Below, piece by piece: positions 33,389 through 41,629 of a DNA stretch of 46,777 nt; position 1 is the first letter of the stretch; the number at the start of each line of letters is the position of its first letter. The position numbers and the translations under genes are program-made. Under the pieces are notes generated by a model. The model made no database searches. It was not told where the DNA came from and was given only the letters and a program-made list of their open reading frames with translations. This DNA comes from Thermococcus sp. GTDB lineage: Archaea; Methanobacteriota_B; Thermococci; Thermococcales; Thermococcaceae. The stretch covers positions 1 through 46,777 of the forward strand of contig NZ_WAKV01000029.1 of assembly GCF_015523185.1 (NCBI RefSeq), given 5' to 3'.

Positions 33389-35491
33389 ATGAAGCGCCTG
33401 GCGATTGCAATTGTGTTACTACTATTAATGGTTTTTGCGCCAGTGGGTGGAATAAAACTTGCACTTGCGACTACTTCCGAACCCGCTGGCCAATATGTTG
33501 TGAAAATAATCAACGTGACAGCAAGTGCAGACGCCTACAGTTACATCTACAAGGGACAGTATTACAAGTGGTATAGCTATCATGAATATTCCGGAAAATA
33601 TGAGCTCGCTATTGGAAACAGCTCTTACTATCAGAGAGAACGCACGTATCTTCGCTTCAATCTCTCTGAAATACCCAAAGTCGCCGAAATAGCAAACGCC
33701 GAGGTGTGCGTTTACGTTGCCTACATAAAATACTTCTCAACCCCGATGAACGTGGGTATCTACAACATCACCAACGACTGGAAGGAAAGTTACACGAATC
33801 CCGCTCCCACCCCGGAGGTTCTTTTTGATAACAAAACCCTCTCCAAAGGTTGGGTATGCTTCAACGTTACAAGCTACATCAAGGCAAAATTCCCGGAGCA
33901 GAGTGTGTTTAGTTTCGTTCTTAAGCTTGTAAATGAGAGCATATACAACTACGCTTGGATATACTCAAGAGAAAACGCCTTTGACAAGCCAGTTTTAAAG
34001 ATATCCTATTACGTCCCCGTTGCGGTTAGCTCCCTTGTGGTAAACGAGCCCGTTTATTCTGGAATTCCAAGCAAAATCTACGCCAGTATAACCAACGGCG
34101 GGAACGTGGAGACCAACGTCACCTTCTATCTTAAGATAAACGGCGTTCCCCTCTACATTGAGAACATAACACTTCAACCAAAGAGCACCGAGACGATTGT
34201 TAAGACATGGATACCAACGATGGAAGGCCAGTATAATATTACAGCTGAAATAGTTGGAAACGGTGTAAGCGACCTCATAACCAAGAGCGTTCAGGTTTAT
34301 GTCAACCCATACAGGCTGTTCTACGGTCTCACATACCTCTACGAAAACGGCTACGAGAAGATTGCGCCCCAGCTTGACGAGTTCTACGCTAATTTCACTG
34401 CCACAGTTCAGGAGCTCGAAAAGTGTGGTGTAAATCTCGGCGACTTGGCTGACGACGTCAAATGGATTGAGACCAATTACAACCTCACAAAGGCAGAATA
34501 TGCCAAGTTCCTTGAGATGAAGAACAGAACTGCACTGTTTCTTTCAGGAAACAGACTCTACACATATTCCGTTATGGTCCACATAAGAAAGGCCCGCTTC
34601 TTGGCCCAAGATGTAGTTGAGAGGATTGAAAAAGTCCTTCCAGTTCTTCAGGAGACGCTTGTCAAGGTCGAGCCCCTCTGTCACCCGCAGGTGAATGAGA
34701 CGAACCAGACCCAGACGAACCAGACGACTGGAAACATAACCGCGCCTTCTAATGGAACCACAGTGAATCAGACGGCGAACTACACCATACACATAACCAA
34801 AGTTCTCATTGACCTCTCGCACGGCCAGTACTACTTCACCAGATACGGCTTTACAGGACTACAGAAGGACATTGAGGAACTCGGCTGGGAAGTTAACGTC
34901 ACCTACGCCCCGCTCACATACGACGAACTGAAGGAATACGACGTTGTTATACTCACCAACCCCAAGACTAAGCTGAGCGATGATGAAATAAGCGCCCTCA
35001 GAAAGTACGTTAAGGATGGAGGAGCTCTCTTCGTTGCGGGCGACTGGTACAAGTACCTGAGCGAGGACCTCAACGTACTCCTCGAAGGAACGGGAGTGCG
35101 GTTTGAGAAGACCGAGCTCATGGACGACGACAGGAACAGTGGAAAGCCCTACTATCCGTTCGTTGGAGTCTACAATAGGAACTGCTCAATAACCAAGTTC
35201 ATTCCTGAGAACTGGACGATGTACTACAACGGCGACACCATTAAGGTTACAGGAAATGCAATCTGGATAATCAGGGGCTACGAGAGCGCCTACGCGGTTG
35301 ATGCCGATGGGAACATTGTTTACGAGAAGGGAAGCGAACCCGTTGTTGCCGCGGCAGTAACCTTCGGAAAGGGCAGAATAGTTGTCTACGGCTCAAGCAA
35401 GGCCTTGAGTGATGCCTATTACGGAAAGTACATCAAGAGCAACTGGCCCTTTGTCAAGGGCGCCCTCCTCTGGCTCGTCGGGGAGAACTGA
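33389..35491 (+). CDS. Secreted mosaic protein: DNRLRE-like, CARDB-like and GATase-like domains
   Basis: A 700-residue exported protein. It has a signal peptide (MKRLAIAIVLLLLMVFAPVG). A beta-sandwich follows (about 30-205) that resembles the DNRLRE/TGF-propeptide-like type (RTYLRFNLSEIPKVAEIANA, FNVTSYIKAKFP). A CARDB-like domain is at about 210-300 (SSLVVNEPVYSGIPSKIYAS), then a helical region with NxT sequons. A Thr/Asn-rich linker (NETNQTQTNQTTGNITAP) leads to a C-terminal domain (about 465-700) of GATase1/DUF4350-like Rossmann type (VLIDLSHGQYYFTRYGF, YDVVILTNPKTKLSDDE, YVKDGGALFVAGDW). ATG 33389 follows GGGTGATG. Extracellular; function unknown. Confidence 0.83.
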   Translation: MKRLAIAIVLLLLMVFAPVGGIKLALATTSEPAGQYVVKIINVTASADAYSYIYKGQYYKWYSYHEYSGKYELAIGNSSYYQRERTYLRFNLSEIPKVAEIANAEVCVYVAYIKYFSTPMNVGIYNITNDWKESYTNPAPTPEVLFDNKTLSKGWVCFNVTSYIKAKFPEQSVFSFVLKLVNESIYNYAWIYSRENAFDKPVLKISYYVPVAVSSLVVNEPVYSGIPSKIYASITNGGNVETNVTFYLKINGVPLYIENITLQPKSTETIVKTWIPTMEGQYNITAEIVGNGVSDLITKSVQVYVNPYRLFYGLTYLYENGYEKIAPQLDEFYANFTATVQELEKCGVNLGDLADDVKWIETNYNLTKAEYAKFLEMKNRTALFLSGNRLYTYSVMVHIRKARFLAQDVVERIEKVLPVLQETLVKVEPLCHPQVNETNQTQTNQTTGNITAPSNGTTVNQTANYTIHITKVLIDLSHGQYYFTRYGFTGLQKDIEELGWEVNVTYAPLTYDELKEYDVVILTNPKTKLSDDEISALRKYVKDGGALFVAGDWYKYLSEDLNVLLEGTGVRFEKTELMDDDRNSGKPYYPFVGVYNRNCSITKFIPENWTMYYNGDTIKVTGNAIWIIRGYESAYAVDADGNIVYEKGSEPVVAAAVTFGKGRIVVYGSSKALSDAYYGKYIKSNWPFVKGALLWLVGEN

Positions 35492-35504
35492 TTCTTCCCC
35501 CTCT

Positions 35505-36332
35505 TTAAATTTCTCTCGGCGGAACGAGGATTCCAAGTTCTGTAATTATGCCCCTGACGTATTTCCAGGGAGTAATGTCGAAGAGAAAGTTCCTAACGCG
35601 ATAACCCTGTCTCGCGTAGGGCCTCTCAAGTATCTCCACCTCATCGCTTTTCAGTTCGGGATGGAGCTTAAAGCTCTCAGCCGCGACATAAAAGGGAACG
35701 TTGTTGTCGTGAGAGGCAAGGGCTAGGAGATAAGTCCCAGCTTTGTTAATTACGGCCCCGTCCTTTGTTACGTTGTCCGCTCCAACCATTGCAATCGTGG
35801 CCTTTCCCGCGAAAAGTCCGAGCTGAGCATCGGTGATAAGCTCAAATGGAATTCCCTCTTTTTCAAGGGCACTAGCCAGTGCAATCCCCTCGTAGTCAGG
35901 AGCACTCTCTGTGAGTATAACCCGGAAGGTTGCCCCCTTGTTTTTTGCGCTTTTTAGTATCTCAAAAACAGCCGAGGAGAAGGAGTGTGTTATGACAATG
36001 TCTCCGTCATCAATCAGCTCGCTACCGATGTTGCCGATTGTTTTCTTTGCCTCGTCAATCAGATGGATAAACTCCTCGGCCCGTGATTTAACCAGAAAGG
36101 GATTTTCTGTTACGGGTATGAAGCGCGAGAGATTGTATAGGGAGGCCATCGTCGGATTAACGGCTGGAAGTTCCCTTCTTAGTTCAAGAAGTGCTTTCCT
36201 CAGTTCATCTCCATCCAAAAGGCTGGCAAGAACGAGATATGCCTCCGCCCCACGCCTTGCCATCCAGCTGGCACCGCGTATCCTCTCGGAGCGGAGCTCC
36301 TCCAGAATGGACTCCACCTCAGGAGGTAGCAT
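35505..36332 (-). CDS. aIF2B alpha/delta-family protein
   Basis: A 275-residue protein of the eIF2B/ribose-1,5-bisphosphate isomerase/MtnA superfamily. The N-terminal helical part (EVESILEELRSERIRGASWM) precedes a Rossmann-like core (DIVITHSFSSAVFEILKSAK, TFRVILTESAPDYEG, MVGADNVTKDGAVINKAGTY). It resembles the short aIF2B-like protein of Pyrococcus more than R15P isomerase. Exact role uncertain: translation regulator homologue or sugar-phosphate isomerase. It starts 9 nt after the KaiC-like gene stop, so the two form an operon. Confidence 0.8.
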   Translation of the reverse strand: MLPPEVESILEELRSERIRGASWMARRGAEAYLVLASLLDGDELRKALLELRRELPAVNPTMASLYNLSRFIPVTENPFLVKSRAEEFIHLIDEAKKTIGNIGSELIDDGDIVITHSFSSAVFEILKSAKNKGATFRVILTESAPDYEGIALASALEKEGIPFELITDAQLGLFAGKATIAMVGADNVTKDGAVINKAGTYLLALASHDNNVPFYVAAESFKLHPELKSDEVEILERPYARQGYRVRNFLFDITPWKYVRGIITELGILVPPREI

Positions 36333-36341
36333 TTTAATCCC

Positions 36342-37040
36342 TCAGGGGATGGTTCTGTCTGGGTGGACGACCATTCCGGTCTCGGTTATCTCGTAGGGCC
36401 TTATAACATTATCAAATCCACTCCCTCTGAACTTCGTTACCTTAATTGCCCTCATCAGCTTTCCATCACGCTCAAGGAGTTTCATCTCGATAACTCCACT
36501 TACAAGGTATTCCTCTATGTCCGTTCTTTCGAGCTCTGAAGTTATGAGAACCGTCACTCTGAGGCGCATCATACTCTTCACAAAGGTTAGAAAAGCTCTG
36601 CGGTAGTCCATCTCCTCCTTGCTGGCAAGTTTTAGCATTGTTATGGGGTCCACAACTACCCTTGAGTACCTCTTCACCCGGAATTGCTCCTTTATTGATT
36701 CAGTCAGTTTGTTGAGGTTCTTTGCAAATGTTTCAAAGAAGTCTTCAACCAAGACATAGTGTTCCGTTGTTGGAGTTGCATCTATGAGGGTGAATTCGTC
36801 ATGATAGACATCAAAGCCCATCCTCCCAAAGTCTTCCCTTATGTTTTCTGCCGGCTCCTCGAGAGTTATGTACAACACGCTCTCTCCGTTGGCCACTCCG
36901 GCCATTGCAAAGTGCATTGCAAGGGTTGTCTTCCCTGTTCCGGGAGAGCCCTTGACGAGGTAAACCCTGCCGGGAATGAGACCCCCGTGAAGCATTATGT
37001 CAAGCCCAGGAACCCCGGTTGAAATCCTACCCGCCACCAT
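36342..37040 (-). CDS. KaiC-like/RadA-superfamily ATPase
   Basis: A 232-residue single-domain KaiC-type ATPase. It begins AGRISTGVPGLDIMLHGGLI and has Walker A KGSPGTGKTTL (30-40), a conserved Glu pair in ITLEEPAENIREDFG, and Walker B RVVVDPITMLKL. The C-terminal strand region VIEMKLLERDGKLMRAIKVT is typical. Such archaeal proteins (PH0284-like) may be signalling or regulatory ATPases. The start codon is uncertain because GAGGTG overlaps the ATG at 37040. A TATA-like CTTATAATTG near 37072-37081 (minus strand) would leave a short leader. Confidence 0.85.
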   Translation of the reverse strand: MVAGRISTGVPGLDIMLHGGLIPGRVYLVKGSPGTGKTTLAMHFAMAGVANGESVLYITLEEPAENIREDFGRMGFDVYHDEFTLIDATPTTEHYVLVEDFFETFAKNLNKLTESIKEQFRVKRYSRVVVDPITMLKLASKEEMDYRRAFLTFVKSMMRLRVTVLITSELERTDIEEYLVSGVIEMKLLERDGKLMRAIKVTKFRGSGFDNVIRPYEITETGMVVHPDRTIP

Positions 37041-37096
37041 CACCTCTCAGCCATAACCACTAACGGTGTTCACAATTATAAGCTTATCTCTTCCAG

Positions 37097-37243
37097 ATTA
37101 ACACCGAATACCCCTCGGCTGAACTCCAAAAAAAGTATGGTCTGAGGAGAACTACGGGAAGGAATTACTAACCCAATGAGAAGAAATACCTCGTCATCCA
37201 CAGTGGTCTGGGTGACACTGGGCCCCTTCAAATCTCAACCGGG
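37097..37243 (+). pseudogene. Possible coding remnant in the gap upstream of EF-2
   Basis: In the 264-nt gap (37041-37304) one frame reads INTEYPSAELQKKYGL, meets TAA at 37169, and resumes PNEKKYLVIHSGLGDTGPLQ in the same frame. A neighbouring frame across the interruption reads SEENYGKELL, which would join both parts if two small shifts are allowed. Codon choice looks thermococcal. I cannot name the source protein, and chance is possible. The EF-2 TATA box lies just beyond its end. Confidence 0.3.
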
Positions 37244-37248
37244 AAAAG

Positions 37249-37256
37249 CTTTATAA
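37249..37256 (+). promoter_or_regulatory. TATA box of the EF-2 gene
   Basis: CTTTATAA, preceded by purine-rich GGGAAAAG as a possible BRE, predicts a start near 37280 and a 25-nt leader with GGTGGTG before ATG 37305. Confidence 0.55.
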
Positions 37257-37304
37257 CCGGGCCTTTTAAGTTAAGCCGACAAGCTCATCTAAAGGTGGTG
37301 TGTT

Positions 37305-39503
37305 ATGGGAAGAAGGGAAGAGATGATTGCGAAGATTAAAGAACTGATGACCCAGCCTGAGAGAATCAGGAACATGGGTATCGCCGCTCATATTGACCAC
37401 GGTAAGACAACCCTCAGCGACAACCTGCTCGCCGGAGCGGGAATGATTAGCGAGGAACTTGCTGGAAAACAGCTGGTCTTGGATTTCGATGAGCAGGAGC
37501 AGGCGAGGGGTATTACAATCAACGCGGCCAACGTCTCGATGGTCCACAACTACGAGGGCAACGACTACCTCATCAACCTGATTGACACTCCAGGTCACGT
37601 TGACTTCGGGGGTGACGTTACTAGGGCCATGCGTGCCATAGACGGTGCGATTATAGTCGTCGACGCCGTTGAGGGTGTCATGCCCCAGACCGAGACCGTT
37701 CTCAGGCAGGCCCTCAGGGAATACGTCAAGCCGGTTCTCTTCATCAATAAAGTTGACCGCCTCATAAAGGAGCTCAAGCTCGGCCCGAACGAGATACTCA
37801 ACCGCTTCGCCAAGATAATCACCGACGTCAACAGGCTGATAAAGAGATACGCCCCGGAGGAGTTCAAGAACCAGTGGCTGGTTAAAGTTGATGACGGTAG
37901 CGTCGCCTTTGGGAGTGCCTACTACAACTGGGCCCTCAGCGTTCCCTTCATGAAGAAGACAGGCGTTACCTTCAAGGACATCGTCGAGCTAACCAACGCC
38001 GGTGACCTTAAAACACTCAGGCAGAAGGCCCCGCTCCACGTCGTGGTTCTCGATATGGTCGTCAGGCACCTTCCGAACCCGCTTGAGGCCCAGAAGTACA
38101 GGATTCCGCACCTCTGGCAGGGCGACATAAACAGCGAGGTCGGTCAGGCCATGCTCAAGTGTGACCCGAAGGGCAAGATGGTCATGGTCGTGACCAAGAT
38201 AATCATTGACAAACACGCTGGTGAGGTCGCTACCGGCCGTGTCTGGAGCGGAACCGTCAAGAGCGGTAAGGAGGTCTACCTAATCAACAGCAAGAGGAAG
38301 GCCAGAATCCAGCAGGTCGGTATCTACATGGGTCCCGAGAGGATTAATATGGACGCCGTCCCGGCCGGAAACATTGTAGCGGTTACCGGTCTGCGCGACG
38401 CCATGGCCGGTGAGACCGTCGCCGAGGAGCCAATCGAACCGTTCGAGGCCCTCCACTACGTCAGCGAGCCGGTGGTTACCGTCGCCATTGAGGCCAAGAA
38501 CGTTAAAGATTTACCGAGGCTCATCGAGGCTTTGAGACAGCTCGCCAAGGAGGACCCAACGCTTCACGTCAAGATTGATGAAGAAACCGGTCAGCACCTC
38601 CTCAGTGGTATGGGTGAGCTCCACCTTGAGGTCAAGCTCGTCAAGCTCAAGGAGGACTGGAAGATTGACGTTGACGTTTCACCGCCGATAGTAGTTTACC
38701 GCGAGAGCGTCACAAAGCAGAGCCCAATCGTTGAAGGAAAGAGCCCGAACAAGCACAACAGGTTCTACATCACCGTCGAGCCCATGCCCGACGAGATTTA
38801 CGAGGCCATCAAGGAGGGTATCATTCCTGAGGGCAGGCCAAAGGACCCGAAGGCCGTCGCCAAGAAGCTCGCCGAGCTCGGCATGGACTACGAGATGGCC
38901 AAGGGTATCGTTGATGTCTACAATGGCAACATGTTCTTCGACAACACCAAGGGTATCCAGTACCTCAACGAGGTCATGGACTTACTCGTTGACGGATTCC
39001 ACATGGCCATGGATGAGGGACCGCTCGCTAAGGAGCCCGTCATGAAGGTCATAGTCAGGCTCCACGATGCCAAGATACACGAGGACAACGTCCACCGTGG
39101 TCCGGCTCAGATTTATCCGGCCATAAGGACTGCCATCCACTGTGCCATGATGAAGGCCGGCCCGGTCCTCTACGAGCCCTACCAGAAGGTCATTATCAAC
39201 GTGCCCTACGAGTACATGGGCGCCGTCAGCAGGGAAATCAACCAGAGGCGTGGTCAGCTCATCGATATGAGGCAGGAAGGTGAGGTCATGATTATCATTG
39301 CAGAGGCTCCCGTCGCAGAGATGTTCGGATTCGCGGGAGCGATACGTGGTGCGACCAGCGGAAGGGCCCTCTGGAGCACTGAACATGCGGGCTTCAAGCG
39401 CGTTCCGAACGAGCTGGCCCAGCAAATTATCAGGCAGATACGCCAGAGGAAGGGCCTCGACCCGAACCCGCCGACCGAGAAGGACGTCTGCCCGCAGCAG
39501 TGA
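37305..39503 (+). CDS. fusA: Translation elongation factor aEF-2
   Basis: GTPase of 732 residues that drives ribosomal translocation. G motifs: [14 protein letters not shown] (G1), [12 protein letters not shown] (G3), NKVDRL (G4). Domain IV ends with the diphthamide loop [15 protein letters not shown], whose second His is the likely modified residue. ATG 37305 is 4 nt after GGTGGTG. Codon use is strongly biased, as expected for a highly expressed gene. T-rich DNA (39505-39535) after the stop may terminate transcription. Confidence 0.98.
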   Translation: MGRREEMIAKIKELMTQPERIRNMGIAAHIDHGKTTLSDNLLAGAGMISEELAGKQLVLDFDEQEQARGITINAANVSMVHNYEGNDYLINLIDTPGHVDFGGDVTRAMRAIDGAIIVVDAVEGVMPQTETVLRQALREYVKPVLFINKVDRLIKELKLGPNEILNRFAKIITDVNRLIKRYAPEEFKNQWLVKVDDGSVAFGSAYYNWALSVPFMKKTGVTFKDIVELTNAGDLKTLRQKAPLHVVVLDMVVRHLPNPLEAQKYRIPHLWQGDINSEVGQAMLKCDPKGKMVMVVTKIIIDKHAGEVATGRVWSGTVKSGKEVYLINSKRKARIQQVGIYMGPERINMDAVPAGNIVAVTGLRDAMAGETVAEEPIEPFEALHYVSEPVVTVAIEAKNVKDLPRLIEALRQLAKEDPTLHVKIDEETGQHLLSGMGELHLEVKLVKLKEDWKIDVDVSPPIVVYRESVTKQSPIVEGKSPNKHNRFYITVEPMPDEIYEAIKEGIIPEGRPKDPKAVAKKLAELGMDYEMAKGIVDVYNGNMFFDNTKGIQYLNEVMDLLVDGFHMAMDEGPLAKEPVMKVIVRLHDAKIHEDNVHRGPAQIYPAIRTAIHCAMMKAGPVLYEPYQKVIINVPYEYMGAVSREINQRRGQLIDMRQEGEVMIIIAEAPVAEMFGFAGAIRGATSGRALWSTEHAGFKRVPNELAQQIIRQIRQRKGLDPNPPTEKDVCPQQ

Positions 39504-39504
39504 G

Positions 39505-39535
39505 TTTTTCAATTCCTTTCCCTTTCTCAATTCTA
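39505..39535 (+). terminator. T-rich terminator region after EF-2
   Basis: Starting at the stop codon the non-template strand holds repeated T-runs (GTTTTTCAATTCC, TTTCCCTTTC), the usual thermococcal termination signal. Confidence 0.4.
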
Positions 39536-39622
39536 GGATATAGTTCGTTTCCAACCTAATCCTCCCACCCAGAATAGAGAAGCCCAGATTTTAACAATCC
39601 GCGTTCAAAGGCGATTAGTTAA

Positions 39623-39632
39623 CTTTTTAAAC
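39623..39632 (+). promoter_or_regulatory. TATA box of the kink-turn RNA candidate
   Basis: CTTTTTAAAC, in the context GTTAACTTTTTAAAC, is centred 25-26 nt before the G at 39653 where the GC-rich structured element begins. Confidence 0.5.
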
Positions 39633-39652
39633 TCACCCCTCAAGTTAGGGTC

Positions 39653-39711
39653 GGAACTCATGAGGCCCCCCCGTAAACGGCGGGTTCCCCGCCCGAGGGG
39701 GCTGAGGTTCG
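39653..39711 (+). ncRNA. Candidate structured small RNA with a kink-turn
   Basis: A GC-rich block in an AT-rich gap that folds by hand into one long hairpin. The basal stem GAACU (39654-39658) pairs with GGUUC (39706-39710). The 3-nt bulge is CAU (39659-39661). The tandem sheared pair is GA (39662-39663) opposite GA (39704-39705). The next stem GGCCCCC (39664-39670) pairs with GGGGGCU (39697-39703). An internal loop CCGUAAAC/CGA is followed by stem GGCGGG/CCCGCC with a UUC loop. This is the canonical kink-turn recognised by L7Ae (compare CAUGAGG/CUGAGG with the U4 motif AAUGAGG/CCGAGG). It has its own TATA box at 39623-39632. Function unknown: a small RNA, or a leader element of EF-1alpha if transcription reads through. 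Confidence 0.6.
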
Positions 39712-39712
39712 A

Positions 39713-39747
39713 AAGATTTAAAAAGCCATCCTAGTCAACGAGACTAG
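39713..39747 (+). promoter_or_regulatory. EF-1alpha promoter and start-site inverted repeat
   Basis: AAGATTTAAAAAG (39712-39724) is the likely TATA box of EF-1alpha. A perfect inverted repeat CTAGTC-AACGA-GACTAG (39731-39747) covers the predicted start site (about 39743-39746), 25 nt before ATG 39772. It may be an operator or a 5' end hairpin. Confidence 0.5.
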
Positions 39748-39771
39748 ACCAAAATCTGGAGGTGTTTGAAA

Positions 39772-41058
39772 ATGCCAAAGGAGAAGCCGCACGTTAATAT
39801 AGTGTTTATCGGCCACGTCGACCACGGAAAGAGCACCACCATCGGAAGACTGCTCTTCGACACCGCCAACATACCGGAGAACATCATTAAGAAGTTCGAG
39901 GAGATGGGTGAGAAGGGTAAGTCCTTCAAGTTCGCTTGGGTCATGGACAGGCTTAAGGAGGAGCGCGAGAGGGGTATCACCATTGACGTTGCCCACACCA
40001 AGTTCGAGACCCCGCACAGGTACATTACTATCATTGACGCTCCAGGCCACAGGGACTTCGTTAAGAACATGATTACAGGTGCCAGCCAGGCTGACGCCGC
40101 CGTTCTCATCGTCGCCGCCACCGACGGTGTCATGCCCCAGACCAAGGAGCACGCTTTCCTTGCCAGGACCCTTGGTATAAACCACATAATCGTCGCCATC
40201 AACAAGATGGACATGGTCAACTACGACCAGAAGGCCTTTGAGAAGGTCAAGGCCCAGGTCGAGAAGCTTCTCAAGATGCTCGGCTACAAGGACTTCCCAG
40301 TTATACCGATTAGCGCCTGGGAAGGCGATAACGTCGTTAAGAAGAGCGACAAGATGCCCTGGTACAACGGCCCGACCCTCATCGAGGCCCTCGACCAGAT
40401 ACCCGAGCCGCCGAAGCCAACCGACAAGCCGCTCAGGATACCGATTCAGGACGTCTACTCAATCAAGGGTGTCGGTACCGTTCCCGTTGGTAGAGTCGAG
40501 ACCGGTGTCCTTCGCGTCGGTGACGTAGTTATCTTCGAGCCGGCGAGCACCATCTTCCACAAGCCCATCCAGGGTGAAGTCAAGTCTATCGAGATGCACC
40601 ACGAGCCACTCCAAGAGGCTTACCCGGGTGACAACATCGGATTCAACGTCCGTGGCGTTGGTAAGAACGACATAAAGCGCGGTGACGTTGCCGGACACAC
40701 CAACAACCCACCGACCGTCGTCAGGCCAAAGGACACCTTCAAGGCCCAGATAATCGTCCTCAACCACCCGACTGCTATTACAGTCGGATACACCCCGGTA
40801 CTGCACGCCCACACTACTCAGGTCGCTGTTAGATTCGAGCAGCTCCTCGCTAAGCTCGACCCCAGGACCGGTAACGTCGTCGAGGAGAACCCGCAGTTCA
40901 TCAAGACCGGTGACTCAGCCATCGTCATCCTCAGGCCGACCAAGGCCATGGTCATCGAGCCAGTCAAGGAGATACCGCAGCTCGGTAGGTTCGCCATCCG
41001 TGACATGGGCCAGACCGTTGCTGCCGGTATGGTTATCTCCATCCAGAAGGCCGAGTGA
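39772..41058 (+). CDS. tuf: Translation elongation factor aEF-1alpha
   Basis: GTPase of 428 residues that delivers aminoacyl-tRNA to the ribosome. G motifs: GHVDHGKST (14-22), [29 protein letters not shown] 39772 follows GGAGGTG by 7 nt. Strong codon bias indicates high expression. The uS10 gene starts 46 nt downstream, followed by tRNA-Ser, an arrangement widely conserved in archaea. Confidence 0.98.
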   Translation: MPKEKPHVNIVFIGHVDHGKSTTIGRLLFDTANIPENIIKKFEEMGEKGKSFKFAWVMDRLKEERERGITIDVAHTKFETPHRYITIIDAPGHRDFVKNMITGASQADAAVLIVAATDGVMPQTKEHAFLARTLGINHIIVAINKMDMVNYDQKAFEKVKAQVEKLLKMLGYKDFPVIPISAWEGDNVVKKSDKMPWYNGPTLIEALDQIPEPPKPTDKPLRIPIQDVYSIKGVGTVPVGRVETGVLRVGDVVIFEPASTIFHKPIQGEVKSIEMHHEPLQEAYPGDNIGFNVRGVGKNDIKRGDVAGHTNNPPTVVRPKDTFKAQIIVLNHPTAITVGYTPVLHAHTTQVAVRFEQLLAKLDPRTGNVVEENPQFIKTGDSAIVILRPTKAMVIEPVKEIPQLGRFAIRDMGQTVAAGMVISIQKAE

Positions 41059-41104
41059 TTTCTTCGGCCTTTCCTTTACTTCCTAAACCTTAGGAGGGGC
41101 GGAA

Positions 41105-41413
41105 ATGCAGAAGGCGAGGATTAAGCTTGCTAGTACCAACATCAAGGCCCTCAACGAAGTCACCGACCAGATTAAACAGATAGCCGAGAGAACCGGTGTC
41201 AGGATGAGCGGCCCAATCCCACTCCCGACCAAGAGGATAAGGATAACTACTAGGAAGAGCCCGGACGGAGAGGGTTCAGCCACTTTCGACCGCTGGGAGC
41301 TTCGCGTTCACAAGAGGCTCGTTGACATAGAGGCCGACGAGAGGGCCATGCGCCAGATTATGCGCATCCGTGTTCCTGAGGATGTCACCATCGAGATTGA
41401 GCTCATCTCTTGA
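41105..41413 (+). CDS. rps10: 30S ribosomal protein uS10
   Basis: Small-subunit ribosomal protein of 102 residues. [40 protein letters not shown] and [20 protein letters not shown] are uS10 hallmarks. A GGAGGGGCGG site precedes ATG 41105. It is transcribed with EF-1alpha and followed after 16 nt by tRNA-Ser. Confidence 0.98.
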   Translation: MQKARIKLASTNIKALNEVTDQIKQIAERTGVRMSGPIPLPTKRIRITTRKSPDGEGSATFDRWELRVHKRLVDIEADERAMRQIMRIRVPEDVTIEIELIS

Positions 41414-41429
41414 TTCCTCTCCTTTATGC

Positions 41430-41516
41430 GCCGGGGTAGCCTAGCCTGGGAAGGCGCGGGCCTGGAGAGTCCGTGGGCGTTAGCCCGCCAGGGTTCAAAT
41501 CCCTGCCCCGGCGCCA
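41430..41516 (+). tRNA. tRNA-Ser (GGA)
   Basis: An 87-nt tRNA with acceptor stem GCCGGGG/CCCCGGC, G73 and encoded CCA. The anticodon loop CTGGAGA gives GGA (41464-41466). A long variable arm GGGC-GTTA-GCCC and T-arm CAGGGTTCAAATCCCTG mark it as serine. No TATA box is visible in the 16 nt after uS10 or in the end of that gene, so it is probably cut from the EF-1alpha-uS10 transcript. Confidence 0.95.
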
Positions 41517-41629
41517 AAACCATTTTGCCATCGTTTTCATCGTTAAGGGCCTTTGTTGTGACACAGAAGATAGCATTACTCTTTATTCAACGCTCGCAAT
41601 GAAAACAGAACAAGAGGATGAATGGCAGT

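Noticed and set aside
37201-37220. Hairpin CAGTG-N10-CACTG before EF-2
   Set aside because: Five base pairs with a 10-nt loop occur easily by chance, and it lies within the coding-like remnant.
39653-39711. Solo right end of an IS200/IS605 element (TnpB guide RNA scaffold)
   Set aside because: GC-rich hairpins are also typical there, but there is no TnpB or TnpA gene or remnant nearby, and the kink-turn geometry and the TATA box explain the element better. Kept only as an alternative to test.
39653-39711. H/ACA or C/D guide RNA
   Set aside because: There is no ACA box after the hairpin and no C box (RUGAUGA) with guide segments; only the kink-turn is shared.
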